Positions 41,401 to 47,309 of a stretch of 64,000 bases of DNA are shown one piece after another. Location: positions 14,192,801 to 14,256,800 of the forward strand of contig OZ021722.1 in NCBI GenBank assembly GCA_963978545.1, written 5' to 3'. How positions within the stretch are numbered: position 1 is the stretch's first letter; each line of letters opens with the position of its first letter. Below the pieces are notes generated by a model. That model made no database searches. It was not told the DNA's origin and saw nothing but the letters and a program-made list of their open reading frames with translations. This stretch comes from Linyphia triangularis (lineage: Eukaryota; Arthropoda; Arachnida; Araneae; Linyphiidae). The translations under genes and the position numbers were made by a program.

Positions 41401-42131
41401 TTTTTTTATAAAATATAAAAATTGAAATAAAATTAATTTCATAAGAATTTAATAAAATACATGTTATTAAAATAAATGATTTTTGCTACGCATTACTTTT
41501 TTATAGTAGTCCTCTGCTCTTAGAGCAAGCCTTGGTTCCCCTTCGCAACCCTGGATTGTGAAGGGCTGACTAATAAAGCGTTATTAGTACTGACAAGTTA
41601 AACTGAAACAAAGTTAACAATTGTTCAGTTCGAAACAACGTAGAGGAGCGCCTGAAGCCAATCTCTTTACTGTACTTTCAATCAACATATTATAAGTGGA
41701 ACTAAACATATTCAAACTCACAAGCAAACATACAAAAGCGAAGTTAATATAATGGTTTTAAAAATCAATATTGTTTTGAACAAATTTTTTCATTTTCAAA
41801 CAAATTATCTGTTTGATTTTCCCAATATCTGACAATAAAATAAATATTTCCCAATATCTGACAAAATATAAATGCATAATTCCGTAATCTCAAAACACCT
41901 TAAAAGCTAATACCAAATATCTTTCTTCTCTTACCCATTTTGGATTTTTAGCACCAACCAGTTTATTCCGTCAGAATCGCAGGTTTACTGAACTTTTTTG
42001 GATTGTAAAAATAAGAAGGGGGGAAAAAAAAAAAAAAAAAAAAAACCATCTTTTATTGTCCTAGTATTTCTCTCTTGAACGAATTCATTTCTTAGGTACT
42101 GTGAGAGATTTACAAATAATTTATTAAATCG

Positions 42132-42172
<41 letters not shown>

Positions 42173-45100
42173 CGTTACATAACATTTTGTTGATAAATCG
42201 GTTAGAGTTCCCGTTAAAATTAGAGGAGGGGAAATATTCTTCAAGGAAAGGGCGCAAAGAACTGTATGTGCTAGGCCACAGTTTTGTTCTTTAAAAATGT
42301 AGACAGTTGGTGTGAATTTGTGTATGGAAATTTTAGCCTATATATATGACGAACCATACAAATTTGGTCTCTGGAATTCATCCACAAATACAGATCGTAC
42401 GTTGAAGAGGATAATTGCCATTAAATGAATCATAGCTAGATGTAAACATATATGTCAGTTCATTTCTAATGAAGGAGAAATAGCCATGTGTGGGTTGCTG
42501 CGCCTCTTTCAAGTGTTTTACAAAAACTAGATTCTGCCTGCTCAGCCATGAAGTTGTGGATCGCAGATGAAAGCACAGTTCTCACGAAATGACTCTTTCG
42601 TTTGCTTACTTGGCTTTGCGAAGTATCACATAAAGTGCAAAAATATATACAAATTAAAAAAAAATTAGATGAGGGAACGCCGTTCCGCCTTCTAGAAAGG
42701 TAAAGGATCGCCGTTCCCACGCGTTCCCGCTCCACTACACCCCTGCACATAGTGAACCTACCAGTAATTGACCAGTTAGTGCAAGTTTCTACACATTTAA
42801 TTTTTTTTCTTAAAAAATTATTAACGGAATGTTATGAAAATTTCCCAAAATATCAATTGATTAATGAAGCTCAATAATAAATTAACATGGTGTTCCAGTC
42901 CTTTTTACAATTTAAAATATCATCAGAATTTCTTACCAAAAGCAATTTTGCCAGTAATTGACCACAGCCATGCTAGTAATTGACCACAGCCATGTTAGTA
43001 ATTGACCACTTCCATTTCCAGAATAAAACCAAAAGTTAATTGTTAAATTCTGTTATAAAATGCTCTAATATTCATAAATTAACTATTAAATGAACTAAAA
43101 AAAGAAAGTAAAAATAAATATAATCAATTTTAATCCATAAAAATACAGGAACATCAGTGTAAAATATAGTATGATGGTTTTATAAACTTTAGTTATCATA
43201 GTTAGTTTTACTGGTAGGTAATTATGCGTATTTTATTCAAAAAATTAAAACAAGAAAATCAAAATAATATAGAAAAGATTATCTAATCCTATACTTTCAA
43301 TTCTGAATAAATTTAGATGAAAAGAATCGAATGTAGAGGATATTATTTCTTGAATAGTTTCAAAATCATCGTTTTTCTAATGGAAATCATTTTCTTGCAT
43401 TGGCATTTATCCAATTACATAGAAGAGTTTCTTCTGAGGGTGTAAGAATTGTTGAGGGCCCATTTTTCTAAATTCTGGGGTTTTCCCTCTTAGCTTATTA
43501 ATCAATGTAGAATGAGGAATGTTGTGTTTTCTGGCAGTTTCTCTTATTTTCCCAATATTTTCTCTTGAAAAAGCGTAGATTTCAAGACCTCTTCGGTGTA
43601 CTTGAGAAAGGATTTCTTCCCTTCCATGAGTGTTTAATTTTAATGATTTCAGAATTCTTATAGCCTAGGTATATGCTTAAACCTATAAAAAAAACGTCCT
43701 TAATGATTTATTTAACTCAATTTCTTATCAATATTTAAGTTAATTTTCTACTTTAATTTTTTCCTGTTCATATTAAAAAATATTACTAAATATATATCTT
43801 ATTCATTTAAGGTGTGAAAAGCAATTTTGATATTTACAAGGGTGTTAGTGATCTGTAAATTTTCCGGCTTATCTTTGACCAATTCTTTTCTATCAACAGA
43901 CCATTTGATCGGATTTTTTGAATTTTTCAAGAAATAAAACAATTTATAAAATTCTGACAGACATTTTATGTACCAGAGTGTTAGTTTAAATAAAAATTGT
44001 AAGTAACCTACATAATATTTGTGTAGGGTAAAGTGGAAGTATACTTAAAATTGACTTTTGACCATTTCTTGACTTTTTAAAAAAAAATTATGTTAAGAAA
44101 GTAAGCCTAGTATATTTAAAAATGATCTAATGTACACATGCAATAAGAAAATCCATCTTAGAGTTTAAAAATGACTTACTTTTGTATTCTAAAGTTGAAA
44201 AACTAATACTTAACACCCTTATCGACACCAATTAACTACAATGGTCAATTACTGAAAAAATCAATTTTTCGGGACAAATAGTAAGTGAAGATTGCAATAA
44301 AAGCATAAACCTTTGTTATCACTTTGTTTTTTCCCAGAAAATATGCAAGTAAATAAAAATTTAGTAGTTGACCATTTTGGTCAATTACTAAAAATATAAC
44401 ACTTAGCCTGATCAGTAATTGACCATCTGTTTTTCATAATTTGTTTATTAGTTTAAAGAAAAACTACTTGTATATTAATATAAAACAAACATAAATGATC
44501 TACATACATTATTTGTATTAAACCATTTAGGAATTATTCATGTTGATGCTAAAAAATCAAAGAGAAGCTAAACCACCCTTCACTAATAGTGTCAGTCACT
44601 CATATGAGACCCTGTGACATACCTTTGTGTTTGTTAATTTTTATCATCCAATTGGAAGCTTGTTTACCCCTATAACTTTTGGCATGGGCTTTCATTAGTT
44701 ATTGGATATATTTTAACCAATAAAAATTAGAATATCATCACAACAATTCTTGTTTACTTCCTTTTTGTGTCATTTTGGTCAACTACTGGCGTCAATTGGT
44801 CAATTGGCTATAGTCAAACCTCGATTGCACAAATTCTTCTGATAACTCCCAAAAAGTGTTTTTCTATGAGAAAAATATTCTGCAAGTCTACTATGTTTTC
44901 AAATAATTCTGTAACTTCAATTTCTCAAGTTAGGGTTAAGCAAACAGTACTGACGAGTAGGATTTTTTTCCCAGAGTAACAACGATTTTTTACAGGGGAT
45001 TTTTCATTTTCCCTGAGAATTTAAGGCTGATTTATTTTTCCTGTACGTACAAACCCTGAATTAGTACCCATCTAACGGAAGAGTACCTTATTTACTTATG

Positions 45101-46178
45101 TATTATCTCTTCGTCTATTAGCGAGCTTATTGATGGTGCCAAAAAGTTTGAACAGCAGTGCCTTCTTGCGGAATGCCTCGGCTTTGGAAGACGAAAAGCA
45201 TTCCACCTAGATCAACTATTTTGACTAACTAAGGGAATCTTTTTGGTCAACATCATGTGTTGCCAACAAATGCTGGGATAATATACAAATACTTTTGCTA
45301 AAACAATGCTGCAGTTATATCATTTCATAAACATACCACTTCTAACAAAATTATCAAATAGATATATCGTAAATTCCCGGGACAAATGCAGTATAGGACA
45401 ATTTGGCAATTTTTTTTATTTGGCGATTAGAAAACTCCGATATAATTTAAAAAACACAGTAACTAAAATAAAATTTGACAGAAACAGCATTTATCTGGAT
45501 AAAAATACAATATAAAATCACGCCAGAGAAATAAAGTATACTACATCTGTACGTAAATATAATTACTTCTAAGCCTTAAAAGTTACAACAACCCGTGCCT
45601 GCTTTTCACATTCCGTAACAAAATAAAGGGTTTGAAACACACGCGCGAATCAGTGTAGAACGCAGATGCAAATAATATACTTAATAACTAGTTTATTACA
45701 TCAAAATAAAATTATTCTGCTCGATACATGTATCTGTATTTTTAAAAATAAAAGTATTTGAAGTACAACAATTGTTGTAAATTAGAATTAATATAACAGA
45801 AGTAAATAAACACAGTCCACACCTAACAGTACATATAAGCGATCAGCAACTGCATTGCTTTAAAGTAAAGATGACGAAAAAAATCTATTTTAACCTTCAA
45901 GGAATAGGAAATTGTGGCAATCAATTACATAGCTGAAATTCATCAACATAAACTTATTACTAAGATTTATAAAATACATGTCAAAGATAGGCCTAACTCA
46001 CAATGTCTGATCATGCGTAGTTTAAAATACTGATAAAAAAATAAGGTAGATAATTTTGAGTTACCTTTCGCTTTTCTAGATTTCTCATTCTTTTCTCCAG
46101 CATGTTGGAGAAAAGTTTTAACGGATCAAGAGAATCCATACTTTGCACTTTCTCGACTTTGGCAGAGGCGGACGGCAT
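8774..46178 (-). CDS. Caprin: Caprin homologue, complete 12-exon coding sequence (569 codons)
   Basis: Caprin is a cytoplasmic RNA-binding scaffold that joins G3BP/Rasputin and FMRP in stress granules and neuronal RNP granules and regulates translation (family knowledge). Coding exons, in transcript order: 46065-46178, 34842-34904, 33655-33741, 32929-33090, 32227-32389, 31241-31425, 25612-25774, 19342-19751, 16574-16661, 13077-13169, 10765-10836, 8774-8883. Every intron is GT-AG and all phases agree (0,0,0,0,1,0,1,0,1,1,1). Residues about 25-230 match the Caprin homology region (LEKRK, KLDNY, LNEDQ, AVSKYDAV, DFAKDL, LSQLDQLYKLI, VEGKNKEIAGTTYKVLKE). Residues 299-320 match the G3BP-binding motif. 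Residues 479-548 form the RGG tail, and a Gln-rich end follows. No C1q domain is present, so it is Caprin-1-like rather than Caprin-2-like in layout. It is shorter than human CAPRIN1 (about 709 aa), mainly in the linkers. The start is the first in-frame ATG and has a purine at -3. Exon edges come from reading frame and homology; no transcript was available. Confidence 0.94.
8884..10764 (-). other. Caprin intron 11
   Basis: GT-AG intron of 1,881 bp. It contains a diverged direct duplication (about 9104-9290 and 9300-9450, sharing gagtatgttttca and tttacattgctttt) and a perfect 8-bp hairpin stem (atgaagtc / gacttcat) near 9502-9530. No exon-like sequence was found inside. Confidence 0.7.
10765..10836 (-). 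CDS. Caprin: Caprin exon 11, Tyr/Gly/Asn-rich RGG segment (residues 510-534)
   Basis: A 72-nt exon encodes GYQNHYYQDRNGYNGNFRRG and NNR, similar to the vertebrate GYQRDGYQQNFKRGSGQSG. The acceptor is CTCAG|GT and the donor CGAG|GTAAGT. It is phase 1 at both ends, so it is a potential cassette exon. Confidence 0.91.
11885..12634. repeat. Direct duplication in intron 10, second copy carrying a MITE
   Basis: Copy 1 (about 11885-12063) and copy 2 (about 12064-12634 minus the MITE at 12127-12525) share ctgttgacaaaaaa, aaaaataatcat, ctgtaaaggatgcagtca and acagaaataatangtaaataatt. Copy 1 keeps the uninterrupted site ctgtaaaggatg where copy 2 holds the insertion. Confidence 0.8.
12127..12525. mobile_element. 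hAT-like MITE, family 1 copy 1, 5-bp TSD gtaaa
   Basis: The ends are cagggttcccactcaaatc and, inverted, caggattcccacggtcattg. The 399-bp element is flanked by gtaaa at 12122-12126 and 12526-12530. It has no transposase. Its interior repeats ttaaggacct/caaggactt motifs, so open frames across it are not genes. A CAGGG terminus with a 5-bp duplication fits hAT-type elements (hAT5-like); class assignment is inference. Confidence 0.82.
13077..13169 (-). CDS. Caprin: Caprin exon 10, main RGG block (residues 479-510)
   Basis: Encodes YPHYRGGFRGRGRGRGNGYF and then RGRGNYHNGR, a classic Arg-Gly-rich RNA-binding and arginine-methylation-type region. The acceptor is TTAAG|GT and the donor CGAG|GTAAGG. 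Both junctions are phase 1 and both split a Gly codon. The 93-nt exon is frame-neutral if skipped. Confidence 0.91.
13399..13763. mobile_element. TTAA-flanked MITE, family T copy 1 (intron 9)
   Basis: Bounded by TTAA at 13399-13402 and 13760-13763, with termini gctgaaatact and (inverted) gctgtgggtacc. The interior shares caataagataagt and aaaaatagtga with the copy at 25979. TTAA targets are typical of piggyBac- and Kolobok-type elements. No transposase. Confidence 0.6.
13764..15157 (-). other. Intron 9 remainder between MITEs
   Basis: A+T-rich intron DNA with an A26 run near 14426-14451, an (AT)n tract near 14697-14710 and a poly-A run near 14911-14930. No exon or structured element seen. 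Confidence 0.55.
15163..15567. mobile_element. hAT-like MITE, family 1 copy 2, 5-bp TSD ttcaa
   Basis: The same family as the element at 12127-12525, with nearly identical termini and interior over 405 bp. It is flanked by ttcaa at 15158-15162 and 15568-15572. It lies in Caprin intron 9. Confidence 0.83.
15921..16302. repeat. Two tandem diverged copies of a transposon end (intron 9)
   Basis: Copies at about 15921-16091 and 16130-16302 each run from a catt-aaaa-taagcaaat segment through gtaccaagaaaattccagg / gaaccaagaaaattccagg to aataaaattaatttccagga. The second ends gcgtacgaaccctg, i.e. a CAGGGTTCGTACGC terminus. No matching left terminus was found, so the element is truncated or rearranged. 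Confidence 0.6.
16574..16661 (-). CDS. Caprin: Caprin exon 9 (residues 450-479)
   Basis: A short linker exon reads VNGTSSNTSETDPNSNDILA and then ERGADGETN. The acceptor is TTTAG|GTC and the donor AATG|GTATGA, phase 1. The composition (Ser/Thr/Asn/Asp) suggests a disordered spacer before the RGG region. I assign it by frame continuity and good splice sites; the sequence itself has little family signature. Confidence 0.84.
16662..18606 (-). other. Intron 8, repeat-poor part
   Basis: Non-coding A+T-rich sequence. A fragment at about 17581-17695 with repeated tagggacct resembles the interior of the family 1 MITEs. The 84-codon open frame at 17153-17407 has no family features. Confidence 0.5.
18607..19022. 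mobile_element. hAT-like MITE, family 2 copy 1 (intron 8)
   Basis: The left end caagagtggccacgaaattc pairs with the right end ggttctgtgaccactctg in inverted orientation. Flanks tttat (18602-18606) and cttat (19023-19027) match at 4 of 5 bases. The interior is rich in ttccctgatttt. No coding capacity. Confidence 0.65.
19342..19751 (-). CDS. Caprin: Caprin exon 8 (residues 313-449), Pro/Val-rich centre
   Basis: This is the largest coding exon (410 nt). It opens APHMDPAVVAVHQM, matching the vertebrate DPAIVSAQPMN that follows the G3BP motif. A low-complexity Pro/Met/Val stretch follows (PPLEEPLPIINGHHEE, TQTFTNQSFAVMQNM, VVPGTAVTSAMTIPVPVVVQ). The acceptor is TACAG|CA and the donor CAG|GTATGG. 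It is phase 1 in and phase 0 out, so skipping it would break the frame. Confidence 0.93.
19963..22260. mobile_element. 2.3-kb element with tagggctgccac / gtggcagccctg termini (intron 7)
   Basis: The left end tagggctgccac (19963-19974) is inverted at the right end gtggcagccctg (22249-22260). Subterminal text rich in aatagttgctttagtag recurs near both ends. No clear target-site duplication was found and no transposase is readable. Inside lies a repetitive stretch (about 20690-21050) with recurring aaatctcggc. This is probably a decayed hAT-type element; a family 2 MITE abuts its right end. Confidence 0.5.
20690..21050. repeat. Degenerate repeats with aaatctcggc motif
   Basis: aaatctcggc or close variants recur near 20752, 20968 and 20997, next to atgcaaat and catcaacgtaa/catcagcac text. 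A related fragment lies outside the element at about 22770-22815 (catcagcgtaacactcagcaaaa). Confidence 0.4.
22261..22694. mobile_element. hAT-like MITE, family 2 copy 2 (intron 7)
   Basis: The left end ctagggtggccacaaaattc and right end agttctgtggccactctg are inverted copies. The interior aligns with the copy at 18607. No matching 5-bp duplication is present, and the element starts exactly where the neighbouring 2.3-kb element ends, suggesting nested insertion or recombination. Confidence 0.65.
22695..24168 (-). other. Intron 7, no structured element recognised
   Basis: A+T-rich non-coding DNA. It contains a short G+C-poor duplication (gagcactgtcggaacagta... / ttttggagcagtaaa, about 23418-23460) and a C9 tract near 23920. 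Confidence 0.5.
24169..24578. mobile_element. Long-TIR MITE / foldback-like element (intron 7)
   Basis: About 70 bp at the left (gtaggaaagattagggattc, then atatggcccttacgccgtta) recurs in inverted orientation at the right end: read inverted, gtaggaaagaacagggattt and atatggcccttgcactgtta. The 410-bp element has no coding capacity. The exact boundary and TSD are uncertain. Confidence 0.7.
24690..25475. mobile_element. Possible decayed element with ggcg-rich ends
   Basis: G+C-richer stretches at about 24715-24745 and 25250-25470 share ttggcg motifs, and the right side ends tacatccctg, i.e. an inverted CAGGGATGTA-type terminus. No left terminus was identified. Confidence 0.3.
25612..25774 (-). 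CDS. Caprin: Caprin exon 7 (residues 259-313), first half of G3BP-binding motif
   Basis: Begins DQSEVIENVTINNEPLQEEI and ends SSFNFLQESQIDLD. The end matches the YNFIQDSMLDFE segment through which Caprin-1 binds the NTF2-like domain of G3BP. The acceptor is TTTAG|GAC. The donor is GATG|GTATGT, phase 1, splitting an Ala codon (G|CA). Confidence 0.91.
25979..26327. mobile_element. TTAA-flanked MITE, family T copy 2 (intron 6)
   Basis: TTAA at 25979-25982 and 26324-26327 bounds the termini gctggggtactaaattac and (inverted) gctgtgggtgcatttttagc. tttagcaaaa appears inside both ends. It is the best preserved of three copies. Confidence 0.68.
26664..27279 (-). mobile_element. Composite tRNA-derived retroposon between 12-bp direct repeats (intron 6)
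   Basis: Two 131-132-bp repeats (26674-26805 and 27079-27210) differ at only a few positions and bracket a 273-bp unique spacer. Read on the minus strand, each has a tRNA-like stretch with gcacagcggtaaagc (A-box-like) and ggatcgaggcc / ggaccgaagcc (B-box-like). The flank aaaataacttta occurs at 26664-26675 and exactly again at 27268-27279, so the unit probably inserted by retroposition. It could be a SINE dimer or a TRIM-like LTR element whose short LTRs contain tRNA-like text. The 5-6 bp duplications usual for LTR elements are not what is seen. Confidence 0.65.
27280..29481 (-). other. Intron 6, A+T-rich, with recurring gtaagttac motif
   Basis: No exon found. The plus strand carries gtaagttac-type sequence near 27970, 28133, 29200 and 29380, twice preceded by aac to give the near-palindrome aacgtaagttac. 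Confidence 0.5.
29486..29749. mobile_element. piggyBac-type MITE with TTAA target duplication (intron 6)
   Basis: TTAA (29482-29485) precedes ccctctgagcgtcaaggg, and cccgtgaccctcagaagg precedes TTAA (29750-29753). Inverted, the right end reads ccttctgagggtcacggg. A CCYTCTGAG terminus with TTAA duplication is characteristic of piggyBac-like elements. At 264 bp it is non-autonomous. Confidence 0.8.
29899..31108. mobile_element. Possible 1.2-kb element with gtttgtaca / tgtacgaac ends
   Basis: gtttgtaca near 29899 is nearly inverted by tgtacgaac near 31100. A motif ttcaagcacttttcaagg recurs near both ends (about 29938 and 31075), with partial copies near 31008 and 31047. No TSD was found and no coding content. 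Confidence 0.35.
31241..31425 (-). CDS. Caprin: Caprin exon 6 (residues 197-258)
   Basis: This exon starts (Y)KVLKELLHSIKESGYF, matching YKVLKEIVERVFQSNYF at the end of the Caprin homology region. It then turns into an acidic linker (SLDDGISSDEMPEEETLAEQ). The acceptor is TATAG|AT and the donor GAT|GTATGT, phase 0. The acidic part replaces the much longer Glu-rich linker of vertebrates. Confidence 0.92.
31757..32046. mobile_element. hAT-like MITE, family 2 copy 3 (intron 5), 5-bp TSD ttatt
   Basis: The left end cagggtggccataaaa and right end ggttttgtagccactatg are inverted. The flanks ttatt (31752-31756) and ttatt (32047-32051) match exactly. It is 290 bp, shortened relative to the other copies. 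Confidence 0.7.
32227..32389 (-). CDS. Caprin: Caprin exon 5 (residues 143-197 in part)
   Basis: It encodes QLTSEQLSQLDQLYKLIGPG, then HFHVLAENHIFLVEGKNKEIAGTT. This corresponds to SEEELSLLDEFYKLV and LLEGKEKPVCGTTYKVLKE in Caprin-1. The acceptor is ACTAG|CAA. The donor is ACCT|GTATCC in phase 1, so the Tyr codon (T|AT) is split with exon 6. That Tyr is the conserved one in GTTYKVLKE. Confidence 0.92.
32929..33090 (-). CDS. Caprin: Caprin exon 4 (residues 89-142)
   Basis: The exon starts SARQQKKQAKKEQLERQQHE, a charged helical, probably coiled-coil segment. It continues IQRLQNAFIYCHIL and ends ENGAV, matching the KTARREQLMREEAEQKRL and DDEVRTDLKQGLNGV parts of Caprin-1. The acceptor is TTCAG|AGT. 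The donor GTG|GTACAT is weak, but the frame join to exon 5 supports it. Confidence 0.91.
33655..33741 (-). CDS. Caprin: Caprin exon 3 (residues 60-88)
   Basis: This 87-nt exon encodes MAVSKYDAVIGVLDFAKDLS followed by KAMQSIVLD. It matches DAVSKYQEVTNNLEFAKELQ of Caprin-1, one of the best-conserved segments of the family. The acceptor is TATAG|ATGG and the donor is the consensus GAT|GTAAGT, both phase 0. Confidence 0.94.
34417..34633. mobile_element. TTAA-flanked MITE, family T copy 3 (intron 2), internally deleted
   Basis: TTAA at 34417-34420 and 34630-34633 flanks gctataaata and (inverted) gctctggatgc, with ttttgcta just inside the right end as in the other two copies. It is 217 bp against about 350-365 bp. 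Confidence 0.5.
34842..34904 (-). CDS. Caprin: Caprin exon 2 (residues 39-59)
   Basis: A 63-nt exon reads MKLDNYRSDVQNGKELNEDQ plus K, equivalent to KLDDYQERMNKGERLNQDQL in vertebrate Caprin-1. The acceptor is CTAG|ATG and the donor AAG|GTATTT, both phase 0. The exon begins with an ATG codon and can be skipped without a frameshift. Confidence 0.92.
35230..35900 (+). other. Higher-complexity patch in intron 1, possibly a LINE remnant
   Basis: From 35240 to 35480 the composition rises, and a plus-strand frame reads REGRTAWIKIL, resembling the RTAWI-type end of some non-LTR retrotransposon polyproteins. The frame is broken soon after. The segment at 35750-35900 is also G+C-richer but unrecognised. 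Confidence 0.3.
35935..37828. mobile_element. pogo/Tigger-like element without transposase, TA target (intron 1)
   Basis: It starts cagtaaaagccagattatcc after TA (35933-35934) and ends gataatcgggcttttactg before TA (37829-37830). The CAGTAAAAGCC-GATTATCC terminus with TA duplication fits pogo/Tigger-type mariner elements. Subterminal motifs such as ccggaatttt and attccgg recur inside. The 1,894-bp interior has no readable transposase; open frames of about 60 codons at 36273 and 37233 and 104 codons at 37696 lack family signature. Confidence 0.72.
37831..39328 (-). other. Intron 1, no structured element recognised
   Basis: A+T-rich intron DNA with no exon-like sequence and no inverted terminal repeats that I could pair. 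Confidence 0.5.
39329..39568. mobile_element. 240-bp MITE with caggggtgaa-attgttaa termini (intron 1)
   Basis: caggggtgaaaattgttaa at the left pairs with ttaacaatattcacccctg at the right (18 of 19 bases inverted). No coding capacity. The flanks do not give a convincing TSD. Confidence 0.65.
40016..42745. mobile_element. 2.73-kb hAT-like element with perfect 8-bp TSD cacatagt (intron 1)
   Basis: The left end cagtggtgtagtg and right end (inverted) caggggtgtagtggagcg are related. The 8-bp flank cacatagt occurs at 40008-40015 and 42746-42753. An 8-bp duplication and CAG-start termini fit the hAT superfamily. No intact transposase was found; the 94-residue open frame at 42466-42750 on the minus strand runs out through the right terminus and is not a gene. 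An (AT)n tract lies at about 42136-42167. Confidence 0.78.
42761..44789. mobile_element. pogo/Tigger-like element with ccagtaattgacca termini (intron 1)
   Basis: The left end ccagtaattgaccag (42761) is matched by the inverted right end ggtcaactactgg (44777-44789). Internal copies of agtaattgacca recur on both sides (near 42951, 42972, 42996, 44247, 44380, 44412). A decayed transposase fragment lies inside on the minus strand. Confidence 0.65.
43407..43664 (-). pseudogene. Decayed pogo/Tigger-type transposase, N-terminal HTH region
   Basis: An open frame of 85 codons without a usable start reads EEILSQVHRRGLEIYAFSRE, then NIGKIRETARKHNIPHSTLI, NKLRGK, and KMGPQQFLHPQKKLFYVIG before TAA. The pattern (IRETARKHNIPHSTLINKLRGK, then a GPQ..L..Q linker) is that of the pipsqueak-type helix-turn-helix that starts pogo/Tigger and CENP-B-like DNA-binding regions. 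After the stop, a shifted frame continues NWINANARK and FPLEKR, as expected for the next helix. It therefore carries at least one frameshift and further stops, with no catalytic domain recognised. It sits inside the element at 42761-44789. Confidence 0.7.
44790..46064 (-). other. Intron 1, 5'-proximal part
   Basis: Mixed A+T-rich sequence next to exon 1. A transposon-like end (gtacgtacaaaccctg, i.e. inverted CAGGGTTTGTACGTAC) lies near 45043-45058 without a visible partner. No exon was found; the frames at 44767-44979 and 45306-45515 have no family features. Confidence 0.5.
46065..46178 (-). CDS. Caprin: Caprin exon 1 (start codon, residues 1-38)
   Basis: This exon encodes MPSASAKVEKVQSMDSLDPL and then KLFSNMLEKRMRNLEKRK. 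The last part aligns with the vertebrate Caprin stretch KKLRNLEKKKGKLDDY at the start of the homology region. The donor is AAG|GTAACT, phase 0. The ATG context has A at -3. A strong donor-like GTGAGT lies at 46183-46188, just upstream of the ATG. Confidence 0.9.
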
Positions 46179-46260
46179 CCTAACTCACCGTAACAATAAG
46201 ACGAAGTAGACGGATTCCTTCTTGTTGTTAGTTTTCGAGAGACCGAAAAACCACATTTTA
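46179..46260 (-). promoter_or_regulatory. Caprin 5' UTR / core promoter region (inferred)
   Basis: This is the sequence directly upstream of the Caprin ATG. No TATA box at a typical distance is visible and the start site cannot be placed. A GTGAGT donor-like hexamer at 46183-46188 could be the donor of an alternative 5' UTR intron that would bypass the exon 1 ATG. Confidence 0.3.
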
Positions 46261-46667
46261 CTACGCTGTTGCCAACAAGTACAGCAAATTAAACATTATG
46301 TTAAAGAAAATGTAAATTGGCTTCATTATTTAATTAAAATACTGATGATAATTGTATTTAAAAACAACAGTATTATTCCCATTCAAATGATGTTTATTGA
46401 AAGTATCTTTACAATGGAGAAAAAAAAATCTATATTTTCTTACTTATATGCCCAAATAGAGGACTTCAGTTATGTTATCTTTAAAAGTAAAATAAAGATA
46501 GTTTGGTCAGTTTTAAAGAATTCTAATGTTAAAAAACTACTTCATCTCTTGACAAACACCCTAATTGACTCAAAAATCATAAATTAAATATGTAAAGCTG
46601 AAATGAAATTGACGCGCGTCCTGGATTGAGGAATATAACTGCAGAAATAGATTTCCAAATTTCAAAT

Positions 46668-46821
46668 TAGAGTTAGCGCTCTGGCCTCGTATTCCAAAGG
46701 TGCCAGGCTCGAATCCTTGAATTAGGCATGGATGTTCGTTGTTGCTCGGAATCCACGTTAAGCTGTAGATACCCGGACTGAATAGCCGTTATTGTGCACA
46801 AAAATAGGTCTTTGAACGTAA
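46668..46821 (+). mobile_element. tRNA-derived SINE, family S1 (plus orientation)
   Basis: Contains gttagcgctctgg (A-box-like, from 46672) and ggctcgaatcc (B-box-like, 46706-46716). The body reads ggcatggatgttcgttgt, ggaatccacgttaagctgta and gccgttattgtgcacaaaaa. The same body occurs in inverted orientation at 60215-60392. Confidence 0.78.
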
Positions 46822-47278
46822 CTAAACTAAATTTCAAGGGTATTTCATTGTCTAACTGGCTTTTTCATTTCAAAATGTTGAAGTTTTCTCAAGTAAATTT
46901 TCTAAGCACATATTTTTTTTTTTTTTTTTTAAATTTCTACTGAAATTTGTGTTGGAAGCATTCAAAATAACACGAATAACTATAAACTGCTGAATTTATA
47001 AATAATTACAATTTACTTCGAAACTAACCGCATAAGCTCAATTAAAATACAAACTGAAGGACCCTACCTACCTATTAAACTAAGGACCCTAACTACCTAA
47101 CACCTATTAAAAATGATGACAGATATTTTTTTTTGAAATTTTTTCTGGTTGAAATTTTATAACACACTTTAAAATTTATGAATTTGTCAACTTTGATGTT
47201 TCTGAAATTTGTGAAAAAAAGAGACATGTGTCAGAAAAATGACTTTTTTATCAATAAAGATAATGATAATATTTTTAC

Positions 47279-47309
<31 letters not shown>

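Noticed and set aside
42466..42750. 94-residue minus-strand frame with Cys/Arg-rich start
   Set aside because: It begins across the right terminus and target duplication of the hAT-like element, so it cannot be an independent gene.
46222..46587. 121-residue plus-strand frame opposite the Caprin promoter
   Set aside because: Low-complexity Ile/Lys/Asn composition expected of A+T-rich DNA, no domain and no splice context.
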